Shown here: positions 25,382 through 34,558 of the stretch, piece by piece | Position numbering within the stretch: position 1 is the stretch's first letter | Layout of the letters: each line of letters opens with the position of its first letter | Assembly (NCBI GenBank): GCA_964551545.1 | Contig: CAZKCT010000002.1 | Location: 1-64,000 of the forward strand | Source: Thiopontia sp964551545 | Lineage (GTDB): Bacteria > Pseudomonadota > Gammaproteobacteria > GCF-002020875 | Reading direction: 5' to 3' | DNA: 64,000 bases | Position numbers and translations under genes: made by a program | The notes under the pieces: generated by a model | What the model was told of the DNA's origin: nothing | Seen by the model: the letters and a program-made list of their open reading frames with translations, nothing else | Database searches by the model: none

Positions 25382-25416
25382 CCAAGCCAAAGCACGACGT
25401 TTCCGCAGCAGCGCCA

Positions 25417-26826
25417 TCAGAGGATATTGATGGCGTAGTCCGAGAGTCGCGAACGCTCCCCCATCTGCAAGGTGACATGACCACTGTGATTCCAGCTCTT
25501 GAAGCGGTCTACCGCATAGGTCAGGCCTGAGCTGGTCTCGGTGAGATAGAGGGTGTCGATCTGAGCCAGATTGCCGATACAGACAATCTTGGTGCCTGGC
25601 CCTGCACGGGTCACCAGTGCCTTGATCTGCTTGGAGGTGAGATTCTGCGCCTCGTCAATGATCAGATAGCGATTGACAAAGGTTCTGCCACGCATGAAGT
25701 TCATGGAGCGAATCTTGATGCGGTGGTTGATCAGCTCCTGGGTCGCCTCACGCTCAAATGGGGTGCTCTTATCATGCATGGTGAGCACCTCTAGATTATC
25801 CATCAATGCTCCCATCCATGGGGCCATCTTCTCCTCCTCAGTACCAGGCAGGAAGCCGATATCTTCGCCTAGAGGAATGGTGATTCGAGTCATCACGATC
25901 TCACTGTATAGATTCTGTTCTAGCACCTGCTCCAGGCCTGCGGCCAATGCCAACAGTGTCTTCCCTGTTCCTGCAGGGCCGAGTAGGGTGACAAAATCAA
26001 ACTGTGGGTCCATCAATAAGTTGAGTGCAAAGTTCTGCTCTCGATTGCGAGCCTGAATCCCCCACACCGAATGGTTCTCGGAACTGTAGTTATGTACTCG
26101 CTCCAGTACCGCTTGAGTGCCTTCCACTTTTCGAATGATGTAGTCGTTGCTCTCGGAGTGGGGATCCGCAAGAAATTCTCCGGCCTCCCATTCCGCAATC
26201 ACCTCTCCCTCGACCTGGTACAGCGAGTGGCCATCCTCCTGCCAGCTCTTCAGATCCTTGCCAACCTCCTCCCAGAAATCGGGTTCAATCTCATAGAATC
26301 CACTGGTCAACAGATCGACATCGTCCAACACCTTGTCATTGCGATAGTCTTCGCTATGGATGCCGAGGATAGAGGCCTTGATGCGCAGATTGATATCGCG
26401 CGTCACCAACCGTACATCATTGACCTTCTCTTGTAGCGCCAGCACCGTCGCCAGAATGCTGTTATCCGCCGTGTTACCCGGCAGGGTCTCTGGCAGTTTG
26501 ACGCGATCAGTCGAGGTCTGGAAGAAGAGTCGCCCCGAAGACTGATCGGCCACATTGGTCATCACCCCTGGTGGAATCAGCGGAACCCCCTCCTTGATCT
26601 GGTTGAGGCTACAGCTCTCTACCAGCTCATCAATGAAGCGGCTGACCTGACGCACATTGCGGGCGATCTCTGACCCCCCCTTCTTGCCCCGATCAAGCTC
26701 TTCCAGCACCACCATTGGCAGGTAGACATCATGTTCCTGAAAACGAAACAGCGCCGTTGGATCATGCATCAGAATATTGGTATCCAGTACAAAAAGCCGG
26801 GTTTCGACGTCTGTTTTTCTCACCAT
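25417..26826 (-). CDS. PhoH-family protein (PIN nuclease + ATPase)
   Basis: A 469-residue protein combining an N-terminal PIN ribonuclease domain (FVLDTNILMHDP, PMVVLEELDRGKKG, TRDINLRIKA, residues ~10-150) with a C-terminal PhoH ATPase (LLGPAGTGKTLLALAAGLEQV Walker A at ~285; YLIIDEAQNLTSKQIK Walker B; TRAGPGTKIV). Such PhoH2-like proteins are ATP-dependent RNA nucleases or helicases. The length and order match the family. It stands alone on the minus strand, convergent with the sensor kinase and divergent from ubiC. Confidence 0.94.
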   Translation of the reverse strand: MVRKTDVETRLFVLDTNILMHDPTALFRFQEHDVYLPMVVLEELDRGKKGGSEIARNVRQVSRFIDELVESCSLNQIKEGVPLIPPGVMTNVADQSSGRLFFQTSTDRVKLPETLPGNTADNSILATVLALQEKVNDVRLVTRDINLRIKASILGIHSEDYRNDKVLDDVDLLTSGFYEIEPDFWEEVGKDLKSWQEDGHSLYQVEGEVIAEWEAGEFLADPHSESNDYIIRKVEGTQAVLERVHNYSSENHSVWGIQARNREQNFALNLLMDPQFDFVTLLGPAGTGKTLLALAAGLEQVLEQNLYSEIVMTRITIPLGEDIGFLPGTEEEKMAPWMGALMDNLEVLTMHDKSTPFEREATQELINHRIKIRSMNFMRGRTFVNRYLIIDEAQNLTSKQIKALVTRAGPGTKIVCIGNLAQIDTLYLTETSSGLTYAVDRFKSWNHSGHVTLQMGERSRLSDYAINIL

Positions 26827-26987
26827 GCACTCCCTGAATGGTCGATGATTAACGATAGACTCTGACTTTGATCATACCGCGCAATTCTCCCCTTTCCCAT
26901 GAATTTATGATGGCCGTTACTGGCCTCTGGCCATTCGAGATGAAGGGAGCAGGCGTCATGGCAGCAGAATGCGTATACTCTCCCACC

Positions 26988-27539
26988 ATGAATTTCCCCC
27001 TCCATGAGCCGCACTGGGTTAATGAGGCGCAACTCTCTCTGCTCCAACCTAATCCCATCGTTCGCCAGCAGCTGCTGAGTAACGGCTCACTGACAAAAAC
27101 CATTATCCAGCACTGCAGTGGCCGTTTTCGGGTAGAGGTTGTTCGACAGGGCTTCACCCCCATCCATCAGAGTGAACGAGAGCTATTGGGGCTTCGTGGT
27201 GGCGCCACGGCCAATACCCGTGACGTCCTTCTTCACTGCAGTGAGCCACCTTGGGTCTTTGCTCACACCGTGATTCCCCACTATGCACTGCATCGGGCCC
27301 TTCGACGGCTGACCCAACTGGGTAACCGATCGCTGGGGGCCGTGCTCCACTCCTCCAGAAAGATGTCGCGAGACGTCGTGCAATATGCCCGCTTCCATCC
27401 ACAACACTGGCTCTTTCAGCAGGCCACTGCCAACTTGAGCACGCCACCCACTCACCTCTGGGGACGTCGCATTCTCTATCGCATTGATGGTGATCCGCTG
27501 CTGGTCAACGAACTATTCCTGCCACAATTCAACCAGTAA
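26988..27539 (+). CDS. ubiC: Chorismate pyruvate-lyase
   Basis: Catalyses chorismate to 4-hydroxybenzoate plus pyruvate, the first step of ubiquinone synthesis. The 183-residue form has EPHWVNEAQL at the N-terminus, SNGSLTKTIIQHC, FRVEVVRQG, RELLGLRGGATANTRDV and EPPWVFAHTVIP with the product-binding Arg and Glu regions, and LGNRSLGAVL. The frame is open upstream, with ATGs at 26868 and 26958; 26988 was chosen because the family start lies just before EPHW. No ubiA follows, so the ubi genes are dispersed. Confidence 0.87.
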   Translation: MNFPLHEPHWVNEAQLSLLQPNPIVRQQLLSNGSLTKTIIQHCSGRFRVEVVRQGFTPIHQSERELLGLRGGATANTRDVLLHCSEPPWVFAHTVIPHYALHRALRRLTQLGNRSLGAVLHSSRKMSRDVVQYARFHPQHWLFQQATANLSTPPTHLWGRRILYRIDGDPLLVNELFLPQFNQ

Positions 27540-27640
27540 CCCACTGAAAACTTTAATCTGTCATACCACTGTCAGACGAATGGCGTGGCAGCCTCTCCCC
27601 CTTCACTCTATCTTCACCCAGACAGCAACCAGAGTTGATC

Positions 27641-28111
27641 ATGATTGTTCGAAAACTACGACTACAACGCGGCTGGCCCCAGGAGCAGCTCGCCACCCTC
27701 AGTGGATTGAGCATTCGAACCATCCAACGCATCGAACGGGGGAAAAACCCAAGTCTGGAATCTCTCAACGCCTTGGCTGCCGTATTCGAGATTGATATTT
27801 CAGAGCTACAAGGGGAGGCAAAGATGGAGACGAACCACAGTGGGCTATCAACCGAAGAGCAAAAGGCCATCGAGTCAGTGCGCGATATCAAAGCCTTCTA
27901 TGTACACCTGATCACCTATCTGATCATGGTACCCACCTTTTTTGTCATTGACCTGATGACCTCAGAGGGGCTGCAGTGGGCCTGGTGGCCGGTGATGGGA
28001 TGGGGGATTGGTATCCTCTCACATGGACTCAATGTATTTGAGGTACTCAATCTGTTTGGCCCCAACTGGGAGCGGCGACAGATTGAAAAGCGCCTGGGGA
28101 AAAAGCTCTAG
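27641..28111 (+). CDS. XRE-type HTH protein with 2TM domain
   Basis: A 156-residue protein. Residues 1-62 form an XRE/Cro-CI helix-turn-helix (LRLQRGWPQEQLATLSGLSIRTIQRIERGK). After a linker, residues ~88-156 form a 2TM domain: VHLITYLIMVPTFFVIDL, then WWPVMGWGIGILSHGLNVF, ending in basic residues. Membrane-tethered regulators of this architecture occur widely but their targets are unknown. A TTG two codons upstream (27635) is an alternative start. Confidence 0.82.
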   Translation: MIVRKLRLQRGWPQEQLATLSGLSIRTIQRIERGKNPSLESLNALAAVFEIDISELQGEAKMETNHSGLSTEEQKAIESVRDIKAFYVHLITYLIMVPTFFVIDLMTSEGLQWAWWPVMGWGIGILSHGLNVFEVLNLFGPNWERRQIEKRLGKKL

Positions 28112-28119
28112 CCTCTCAT

Positions 28120-28668
28120 CTACGGGGCACCAATATAGGCATAGCTCCAATCAACACCACTCTCCCGCTGCAGCAAACCCAGCAGCTGGTCTGATGGCAC
28201 GGCCTCCCCCTCAAAGATATTCCATAACGAGATTCGGGTCGCAGAAAGCGCTGCCGTCTTTCTCCATGCAATCTGGTCAGCATGGATCGTTGCACCACAG
28301 TGGTCGCAATGGACAACAGGCACCACCTCGTCAACCAACTCCGGCAGCACTCCGTATCGCTGCTTGCACGCCTTACAGGCAGATTTCAGGTTACTACCAC
28401 TCACCAATCGGCACTGTGTCTCCGACTCTAGCTGCAGATAACAGAAAGGGGCTCCCGTCTCTGTCGGCGCCAGCTCAATCGACGGTGAACAACCCAAAAA
28501 GAGAAAAGCATCAAAGAAACGCGCTCCGACCTGATAACTCTCGGCACCATATGAGTTTGGCAGTGCCTCATCCATCATCTGTTGCTGCTGCAGCTGATCC
28601 CTCAGTGGCTGTAGCGGCAGCTGCAGCAGGGGATCTTTTGGATAGAGCACTAAACGGCGGATAGTCAT
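28120..28668 (-). CDS. Uncharacterised protein with zinc-ribbon-like CxxC pairs
   Basis: I do not recognise the family. The 182-residue product (start MTIRRLVLYP) has a Gln/Leu-rich N-terminal half and a C-terminal half with two cysteine pairs (CKACKQRYG and VHCDHCGATI) about 25 residues apart, which could bind one zinc ion. It ends with a hydrophobic helix and SGVDWSYAYIG. A longer in-frame start at 28779 would add a hydrophobic segment but overlap the divergent gene. It is convergent with the HTH-2TM gene, with eight bases between the stops. Confidence 0.6.
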   Translation of the reverse strand: MTIRRLVLYPKDPLLQLPLQPLRDQLQQQQMMDEALPNSYGAESYQVGARFFDAFLFLGCSPSIELAPTETGAPFCYLQLESETQCRLVSGSNLKSACKACKQRYGVLPELVDEVVPVVHCDHCGATIHADQIAWRKTAALSATRISLWNIFEGEAVPSDQLLGLLQRESGVDWSYAYIGAP

Positions 28669-28717
28669 TGTCATGGCCAACTCTATTCTACAGACAATCC
28701 ACTGCAATGAGACTAGA

Positions 28718-29197
28718 ATGAACAGGATGAGCAGTCCCCACAGTACCGCCTCATTCTTTACCCCAGAGGCATACGCCACTCATGATGATCTGATTCTGGC
28801 CAAAACCTATAACCTGGCCCATACCCTGCTTCATCGCAGTGAACAGAACCATCTCTTTGTCCCCATTCGGTCGATGCAGTACCTCGCCATCATCGAGGCT
28901 TCGACCTTCTGGTTTGTCGATAGCATGGCCTACGCGGTACAGGATGGGGAGGGTGGACGGATCATTACCATCTCCTGGAAACCTCAAATTGAGGCTCATG
29001 ACCGTGAAGGACTCGATCAGCATATGGCCTGCCACGTCACCTATTACGGTGATGATCAGAGCGAAATCCAGAATCGCCTGCGTGGTGAATTTCTACAAGC
29101 AATGGAACTGATTGATGAACGTTACCGGGAGAAACTCCCCGTTGATCAAGGGGTGCGTATTCTCCCCTTCCGCCCCGTTACCGACCACTCAGCGTGA
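28718..29197 (+). CDS. Uncharacterised conserved-looking protein
   Basis: A protein of about 159 residues that I cannot assign. It is acidic and soluble, with a regular alternating pattern (NHLFVPIRSMQYLAIIEAST, FVDSMAYAVQDGEGGRIITIS) and no membrane segment or cysteine cluster. Starts at 28673, 28718 and 28727 are possible. 28673 would overlap the divergent gene's start exactly, so a later start is more likely. Its 3' end overlaps the end of the aldolase-like gene by nine bases in convergent orientation. Confidence 0.6.
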   Translation: MNRMSSPHSTASFFTPEAYATHDDLILAKTYNLAHTLLHRSEQNHLFVPIRSMQYLAIIEASTFWFVDSMAYAVQDGEGGRIITISWKPQIEAHDREGLDQHMACHVTYYGDDQSEIQNRLRGEFLQAMELIDERYREKLPVDQGVRILPFRPVTDHSA

Positions 29198-30382
29198 CAA
29201 CGAACGCTGCTGGCAGACCCCACGCAACCCCTCATCAACTTGTGATTGCAGACGACGCCTGAAGAAGTCGGTGATAGCAGGATTCTGGCTGCAGTGTTGA
29301 CGCGCCTGTTCACTGACAAAACGGATACGCCAGCTGAAGCGGTACTGCTGTGAGCTGGATGATTGAGGTTGCCCACCAATCGAGCAGTCAGAGATCCCCG
29401 GCATCGTTGCCAACAAATCACACCCCTCCTGGAGCAGCAGGTCCATCTGCCGAGGCGACAATGTCTCTCCTTCAAACAGCCAGAGATCATCCACTGGCTG
29501 CCACCGACCACACTGCTCCAACACCTCAGCGGCACGCCCGGCGCTCCCCCAGAGTCGCAGACAGCGCTGTACCTCCTCACCAATCTCCTCTTTCACCGTG
29601 CGCTTGAGATCGATAAAGCTCCCCTTCGGGTTCTCCTTGGTTTGTCTGCGCATCGCTGCCGCAGCGACATCAGAGAGCGCGGTGTAGTAGTTGATCTTGG
29701 CCACCCCATTGGAGGTGAGCTTGTGAAACTGCTCTTCACTCAGACCGCTGCCGCCGTGTACCTCCAACGGAGTGCCGAGTGCCTGATTGAGCTCTTTCAA
29801 TCGACGAATATCGAGCTTGGCCCGCCCTTTGACTCGGCCCTGAACCGTACCGATCGAGACGGCCAGTGAGTCGACACCAGTCCGCTCAACATAAGCACGC
29901 GCCTCAGCCACCGAGGTATAGGCGCTCTCACCCGGATGGATCTCGGCCCCCTCTCCCTCAATACCAGCCACATAACCCAACTCACCCACCACAGAGACAC
30001 CGCAGCCATGCGCCATCTCCACCACCTCACGAGTGGCTCGGATGTTATCGGGCAGCGGCTGGCTGGAGAGGTCGACCATCACCCCATTACAGCCTAAGTT
30101 AATCGCCTGGATGGCAGACTCCAGAGAGCTGCCGTGATCAAGCTGGATGGCCACCGGAACAGATGCTCGTCGTGCCGCACGCTCGACTGCGGCCAGCATC
30201 AGTTCCATGTCGTAATGTTCGAAGTGTGGTTCGGCAATACTGAGGATAACGGCCGATCGGCTCTCCTCTGCAGCACCCATCACTGCCTCGAGAAAATCGA
30301 GGCTGACCAGATCAAAGGCCCCCACCGCATACTGGTTCTGGTAGGCGTGATGAAGAAGATCGCGCATGTTAACCAGTGCCAT
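29189..30382 (-). CDS. Class II ketose-bisphosphate aldolase homologue with Dabb-like C-terminus
   Basis: A 397-residue protein, the last gene of the cbb operon, starting 12 bases after cbbO. Residues 1-~285 resemble GatY/KbaY/FbaA-type class II aldolases: catalytic Asp82 and zinc ligand His83 in LDHGSS, GELGYVAG, and EVHGGSG with zinc ligand His209. The usual middle zinc ligand (I-G-T-x-H-G) reads SIGTVQG, so Gln181 replaces His. Residues ~300-385 (LLATMPGISDCSIG, YRFSWRIRFVSEQA, NPAITDFFRRRL) look like a stress-responsive A/B-barrel (Dabb) domain. Canonical Calvin-cycle aldolases lack this extension. It may act on fructose or sedoheptulose bisphosphate in the cycle, or be a divergent enzyme; activity is not certain. 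Confidence 0.82.
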   Translation of the reverse strand: MALVNMRDLLHHAYQNQYAVGAFDLVSLDFLEAVMGAAEESRSAVILSIAEPHFEHYDMELMLAAVERAARRASVPVAIQLDHGSSLESAIQAINLGCNGVMVDLSSQPLPDNIRATREVVEMAHGCGVSVVGELGYVAGIEGEGAEIHPGESAYTSVAEARAYVERTGVDSLAVSIGTVQGRVKGRAKLDIRRLKELNQALGTPLEVHGGSGLSEEQFHKLTSNGVAKINYYTALSDVAAAAMRRQTKENPKGSFIDLKRTVKEEIGEEVQRCLRLWGSAGRAAEVLEQCGRWQPVDDLWLFEGETLSPRQMDLLLQEGCDLLATMPGISDCSIGGQPQSSSSQQYRFSWRIRFVSEQARQHCSQNPAITDFFRRRLQSQVDEGLRGVCQQRSLSR

Positions 30383-30394
30383 AATAATGCTCCG

Positions 30395-32737
30395 CTATGA
30401 GGTCAGGCTTGCAAACAGGGTCGGCAACTGCTCAGGCAGCCTGTCAACATGGTCGACAATGGTGTAGTTATTGGCACCAAAGATTCGCTTCACATAATCG
30501 TCTGCATTGGGATCCAGCGTCAGGCAGTAAGTGAGAACCCCATTGGTATAGAGCTCCTCCACCGCCTTCTTGGTGTCGTGGCGCAGATGCTGTGGATCGC
30601 GCTCATCAATATCTGCCGGTTCACCATCAGTAATCATCAACACCAGCTTGCGCCGCTCCGGCTGTTTCAGCAAATGGCTTCCAGCATGTCGCAGTGCAGC
30701 ACCCATCCGTGTCGAAAGCCCCCCCTGCATGCCGGCCAGTCGCGACTTCGCCTCATCATTGAAGTGCTGATTGAAATCCTTGAAGCGGTAGTACTGCACA
30801 TCATGGCGCCCATCAGAGGCGAAACCATGAATCGCAAATGGATCCCCAATCCCCTCAATCGCCGTTGCCACCAGGGTAGTCGCCTCACGAGTCAACTGGA
30901 GAACCGTCTTCTCTGAGCCATTCATCGGCTCATTGGTCGACTCGGAGAGATCAAGCAGCACCACCACTGAGAGATCACGATTCTTCAACACGTTGCGCAT
31001 GGTAATGCGGGTACTGGGCTGCTCGCCCATGCGAATCGCGATCATCGCATCAATCGCGGCATTTACATCGATCTCATCCCCATCCTCCATGTTGCGAACA
31101 CGTTGCACACCCTCTGGGGTCAGCAGATCAATAATCTGTTTAATACGGTGAGCAACCGGTTTGTACTGATCAACGATCGCCTCGATATCCTCTACCATGC
31201 CACGGGGCTGACGCCGCTCATAGACAGTCGCCCAATCCGGACGGTGAAGCTGAATCTGGTAGTCCCACTCCTGATAATGGTAGGGATCCGAGACCGGCTC
31301 CTTGCCCCACATATCATTGAAGCTGATCTGCTCATCGGTCAGATCATCCTCATAGGGACGCATATTGGTCGAGCAGGTCCAGATCTCCTGCGCATCGTCA
31401 CCGGCCAACTCACAATCGACCTCATTGGCCATCTCGATGACACTCACCTGCTTGCGCACCTGGCGCTGGCTGGCGGGCACGTATTCAGTCTCTACCTCCC
31501 AGCTGAACCCCTCAAACTCCCACACATAACGATTGTCATCACGATACGGGATATCAATTCGCTCCAGAATACGCAGACTTGGTACGGCCTTGCGCTCAGC
31601 AAAGAGGTTGAACAGGTCGAGACCCAGCTCCCAGCTCAGATGGTTATCATCTTTACGCTCAACAACCTGCTGATGGAAACGGGTTGCGATCTCATTCAGT
31701 GCTGCATCCTCAGAGGTGATACTCTCATCGAGCAGCATCTGTGCAAAGTGGGTCAACTGCACCATCGTTGAATGCTCAGGCATCTCTTCAACCGGCACCT
31801 GCATGATGGTGCGCCACAGCTTTTTCAGCCCTGGAAAATCATTGACCGCGTTGTACTCAATGCGCGCATCCTCGACAAAGCCAATAAAGAAGATCTGTGC
31901 CGGACTGAGCTGCTCGGCAGAGACTGGGGCCGTCGAGTACATCATGTGTGCAGCCATATGGGCGGCCGTCGCACGATAGAGCTCAATCCCGGGGATGCCG
32001 CCATAGTCATCCAGTGCATCCGGCAGATGGAGAATACGATGTTCAATATAGGGCCGGAAATCGGCAAAGTCCGCACCCGTTGGGCGCAGGAAGAAATCAC
32101 GCCCCCAGAGTGCCCGCAGATAGAAGTTGAGCTTGCGCTGACTTTTCACAAAGAGGGTGCCACGACGCTCCTTCTGCAGCACCGCCTGACTATCCGCCGA
32201 CTCCAGATTGAAGTAACTGGTGAGATTGTCGTAGTCACGACGGTAGGCCTGCGCACCGAAGTTAGCCCAGCGCCGCAGACCACTCAACGTCAGCTTGGAA
32301 AGCAGCTCATCCATATGGTTGAGCATTGGACGCACACCACGCGAGGCGGTCGAGGCCAATTGATGGATCAGGGTCAGGTAGCCACGGAACAGCTCCGCAT
32401 CACCCAGATTACGGGCGGCTGAAGGCATACTGTCAAACAGCAGTGCGACCACCTCACCCGAGGTCATCGAGGAGAGTTTCATTGCGGCGGTGATGCTGTC
32501 ACCGACCACATCCTCACCACACTCCTTGGCCACCAGTGGCATCTCCTGCAGATAGGAGATCACCACCTCGGGGCCACGCCCAAGCTTAGTGAGGCTCTTG
32601 GCGCCATCCAGATACTCCTGCAGCCCCGCAGGAGACATGACGCGGGAGGCCTCCTGAAAAGTCCCCTCAAGGATGTCATGCACCTCCGGTGCAATCACCT
32701 CAAGATCGGCCTCATATTCGGAGAGCTGGATACTCAT
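30395..32737 (-). CDS. cbbO: RuBisCO activation protein CbbO
   Basis: A 780-residue CbbO, the adaptor that works with the CbbQ AAA+ ring to remove inhibitors from form I RuBisCO. The C-terminal ~220 residues are a von Willebrand A domain with the MIDAS motif DLSES (in VVVLLDLSESTNE) and LVLMITDGEPADI. The long N-terminal region is family-specific. A GTG precedes the ATG, but GAGGAG lies six bases before the ATG at 32737, which was taken as start. It is preceded by cbbQ with a 155-base gap and followed by the aldolase homologue. Confidence 0.93.
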   Translation of the reverse strand: MSIQLSEYEADLEVIAPEVHDILEGTFQEASRVMSPAGLQEYLDGAKSLTKLGRGPEVVISYLQEMPLVAKECGEDVVGDSITAAMKLSSMTSGEVVALLFDSMPSAARNLGDAELFRGYLTLIHQLASTASRGVRPMLNHMDELLSKLTLSGLRRWANFGAQAYRRDYDNLTSYFNLESADSQAVLQKERRGTLFVKSQRKLNFYLRALWGRDFFLRPTGADFADFRPYIEHRILHLPDALDDYGGIPGIELYRATAAHMAAHMMYSTAPVSAEQLSPAQIFFIGFVEDARIEYNAVNDFPGLKKLWRTIMQVPVEEMPEHSTMVQLTHFAQMLLDESITSEDAALNEIATRFHQQVVERKDDNHLSWELGLDLFNLFAERKAVPSLRILERIDIPYRDDNRYVWEFEGFSWEVETEYVPASQRQVRKQVSVIEMANEVDCELAGDDAQEIWTCSTNMRPYEDDLTDEQISFNDMWGKEPVSDPYHYQEWDYQIQLHRPDWATVYERRQPRGMVEDIEAIVDQYKPVAHRIKQIIDLLTPEGVQRVRNMEDGDEIDVNAAIDAMIAIRMGEQPSTRITMRNVLKNRDLSVVVLLDLSESTNEPMNGSEKTVLQLTREATTLVATAIEGIGDPFAIHGFASDGRHDVQYYRFKDFNQHFNDEAKSRLAGMQGGLSTRMGAALRHAGSHLLKQPERRKLVLMITDGEPADIDERDPQHLRHDTKKAVEELYTNGVLTYCLTLDPNADDYVKRIFGANNYTIVDHVDRLPEQLPTLFASLTS

Positions 32738-32892
32738 CACAATCTCCTCTCATAGCGCATGAAAATATATTCGTAAAACTGCTCAGGTTGCTCCTAAAGG
32801 CGCCTGGTTCAAGGCAGAAAATGTGAGCTTACAAATGTAAAGACCATTTTCGAACGCCGAATCGGGGGCCTTTAGGGGTTAGCTGAACGGTT
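32738..32892. other. cbbQ-cbbO intergenic gap
   Basis: About 155 bases without a coding frame inside an otherwise compact operon. It contains the cbbO ribosome-binding site and no convincing terminator or promoter, though an internal promoter for cbbO cannot be excluded. Confidence 0.4.
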
Positions 32893-33714
32893 TCACCCGA
32901 AGAAGGTTTCGACGGCGGCATTTAAAGTGTCACGCATATCGGGATCATCCGTCAGCGGTGCCACCATGGTCATGCTACACGCCTCCGCTGGATCAACCCC
33001 CTTGGCAATCAGCTGTCCAGAATAGACCAGCAGACGGGTGGAGATACCCTCATCCAGCCCATGTCCCTTCAGATTACGGGCACGCTGTGCAATCTGTACC
33101 AGCTTGCCAGCGGTCTCAGTATCAACGCCCGCCTCTTTGGTGACAATCTGCGTCTCTGTATCAACCTCAGGGTAATCAAAATCCATCGCACCAAAACGCT
33201 GCTTGGTGGACTGCTTCAGATCCTTCATCAGGCTCTGGTAGCCCGGGTTGTAGGAGATGACCAGCTGAAAGTCAGGGTGTGCCTCAATCAGCTCACCCTT
33301 CTTGTCAAGCGGCAGCGTACGGCGGTGGTCGGTCAAGGGGTGAATCACGACCGTAGTATCCTGGCGCGCCTCCACCACCTCATCGAGGTAACAGATCGCA
33401 CCGATGCGTGCTGCGGTGGTGAGTGGTCCATCCTGCCACTTGGTACCGTCCTTATCCAACAGGAACCGTCCCACCAGATCCGAGGCGGTCATATCCTCAT
33501 TACAGGCGACAGTGATCAACGGCTTGCCCAGCTTCCACGCCATATGTTCAACGAAACGGGACTTGCCACAGCCAGTTGGCCCCTTGATCATCATCGGCAT
33601 ACGCACATCATAGGCCGACTCATAGAGCGCCAACTCGTTACCAACGGCCTCGTAATAGGGCTCTTCGGTGATCTTGTACTGTTCGATATCGACTACATTT
33701 TCTGCCACAGACAT
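32893..33714 (-). CDS. cbbQ: RuBisCO activase AAA+ subunit CbbQ
   Basis: A 273-residue MoxR-type AAA+ ATPase. Walker A is IKGPTGCGKSRFVE (~43-56), Walker B is ICYLDEVVEAR, and there are a sensor region ISYNPGYQSL and the C-terminal lid GISTRLLVYSGQLI. With CbbO it forms the activase for cbbLS form IA RuBisCO. The length matches other CbbQ proteins (~260-270). It lies downstream of the 103-aa gene and upstream of cbbO on the same strand. Confidence 0.95.
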   Translation of the reverse strand: MSVAENVVDIEQYKITEEPYYEAVGNELALYESAYDVRMPMMIKGPTGCGKSRFVEHMAWKLGKPLITVACNEDMTASDLVGRFLLDKDGTKWQDGPLTTAARIGAICYLDEVVEARQDTTVVIHPLTDHRRTLPLDKKGELIEAHPDFQLVISYNPGYQSLMKDLKQSTKQRFGAMDFDYPEVDTETQIVTKEAGVDTETAGKLVQIAQRARNLKGHGLDEGISTRLLVYSGQLIAKGVDPAEACSMTMVAPLTDDPDMRDTLNAAVETFFG

Positions 33715-33784
33715 GATTCCTCTCCTGTCTTGTATTCAACTCAAAGCGTTTCTCAATGGATCCGTTCCATAGAGAAAACCTCTG

Positions 33785-34096
33785 TCAATCCTCATCGCCC
33801 GTCTCAAATTCACCTGACCATCCTGAGGCCCGTGCCTGCTCGATCGCCTTACCGTGAATCTGCTGATGTCTTTCAAATAGCTCTGGCGGCAGGTTACTCA
33901 CCAGACAGCCATACTTATCCCACTCCACATTCACCTTATCAATCAGTGCATCAATCCCTGCAAAGTTCCACCCCTCACAGGTCTCACTCTCCTCAATCAG
34001 ACCAAACACCCAGGCATCACGAACCCCTTTGCCAATCGCGGTCATACCGCCATTGATCTCATTGTGAACACCGACGTAACGGGCTGGCCTCTTCAT
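33785..34096 (-). CDS. Unknown 103-aa protein inside the cbb operon
   Basis: I do not recognise a named family. The protein has a basic start (MKRPARYVGVHNEING), a Trp-rich middle (DAWVFGLIEESETCEGWNF), a helical C-terminal half (ELFERHQQIHGKAIEQARASGW) and an acidic tail. It is soluble, with no signal or membrane segment. Its position between cbbS and cbbQ, with 70-73 base gaps on each side, implies coexpression with RuBisCO and its activase, so a role in assembly or activation is possible but unproven. Confidence 0.7.
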   Translation of the reverse strand: MKRPARYVGVHNEINGGMTAIGKGVRDAWVFGLIEESETCEGWNFAGIDALIDKVNVEWDKYGCLVSNLPPELFERHQQIHGKAIEQARASGWSGEFETGDED

Positions 34097-34169
34097 TATG
34101 ATCTCCGATTTTGGTGAAGCGGCCCCTACCTCTCAGCACAAAAGGCAAGGGCCACAGATACTCCGCGTG

Positions 34170-34529
34170 TTATACCGCTATACCGCGGTGGATCACCATT
34201 GCCGCACCGGCAGACTGGGCAAAGTTATCAAAGCCCAGCAGACGAATATGGTTTTCAGGGTGAGATTTTTTACAGCTTTCAATCTCTGAAAGAATGGTGT
34301 CAATATTGGTTTCACCAAACATTGGAAGCTTCCACATGTACCAGTAGTTGCTGGTCGCATTCTCAGGCTCCGTATGTTCGATGCCAGGGTTCCACCCCTT
34401 GTCGACGATGTACTGAATCTGCGCACGTGTTGACTCCTCAGTCAGTGCAGGCAGATAAGAGAAGGTCTCGAACTTACGACTCTGAGCCGGATCACTCAGG
34501 CTTGAATTGTAATCTTGCATTTCACTCAT
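34170..34529 (-). CDS. cbbS: RuBisCO form I small subunit
   Basis: A 119-residue small subunit with FETFSYLPALTEESTRAQIQYI, GWNPGIEHTEP, YWYMWKLPMFGE and NHIRLLGFDNFAQSAGAAMVIHRG, all standard form I blocks. It pairs with CbbL as L8S8. It begins 71 bases downstream of cbbL, beyond a 12-bp stem-loop (34559-34588). Confidence 0.96.
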   Translation of the reverse strand: MSEMQDYNSSLSDPAQSRKFETFSYLPALTEESTRAQIQYIVDKGWNPGIEHTEPENATSNYWYMWKLPMFGETNIDTILSEIESCKKSHPENHIRLLGFDNFAQSAGAAMVIHRGIAV

Positions 34530-34558
34530 TTTATTACTCCAAATTTATTTTGAGTTCA

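Noticed and set aside
31103..31771. Long plus-strand open frames opposite cbbO, cbbL and the atp genes
   Set aside because: They are antisense shadows of strongly conserved genes and encode no recognisable domain.
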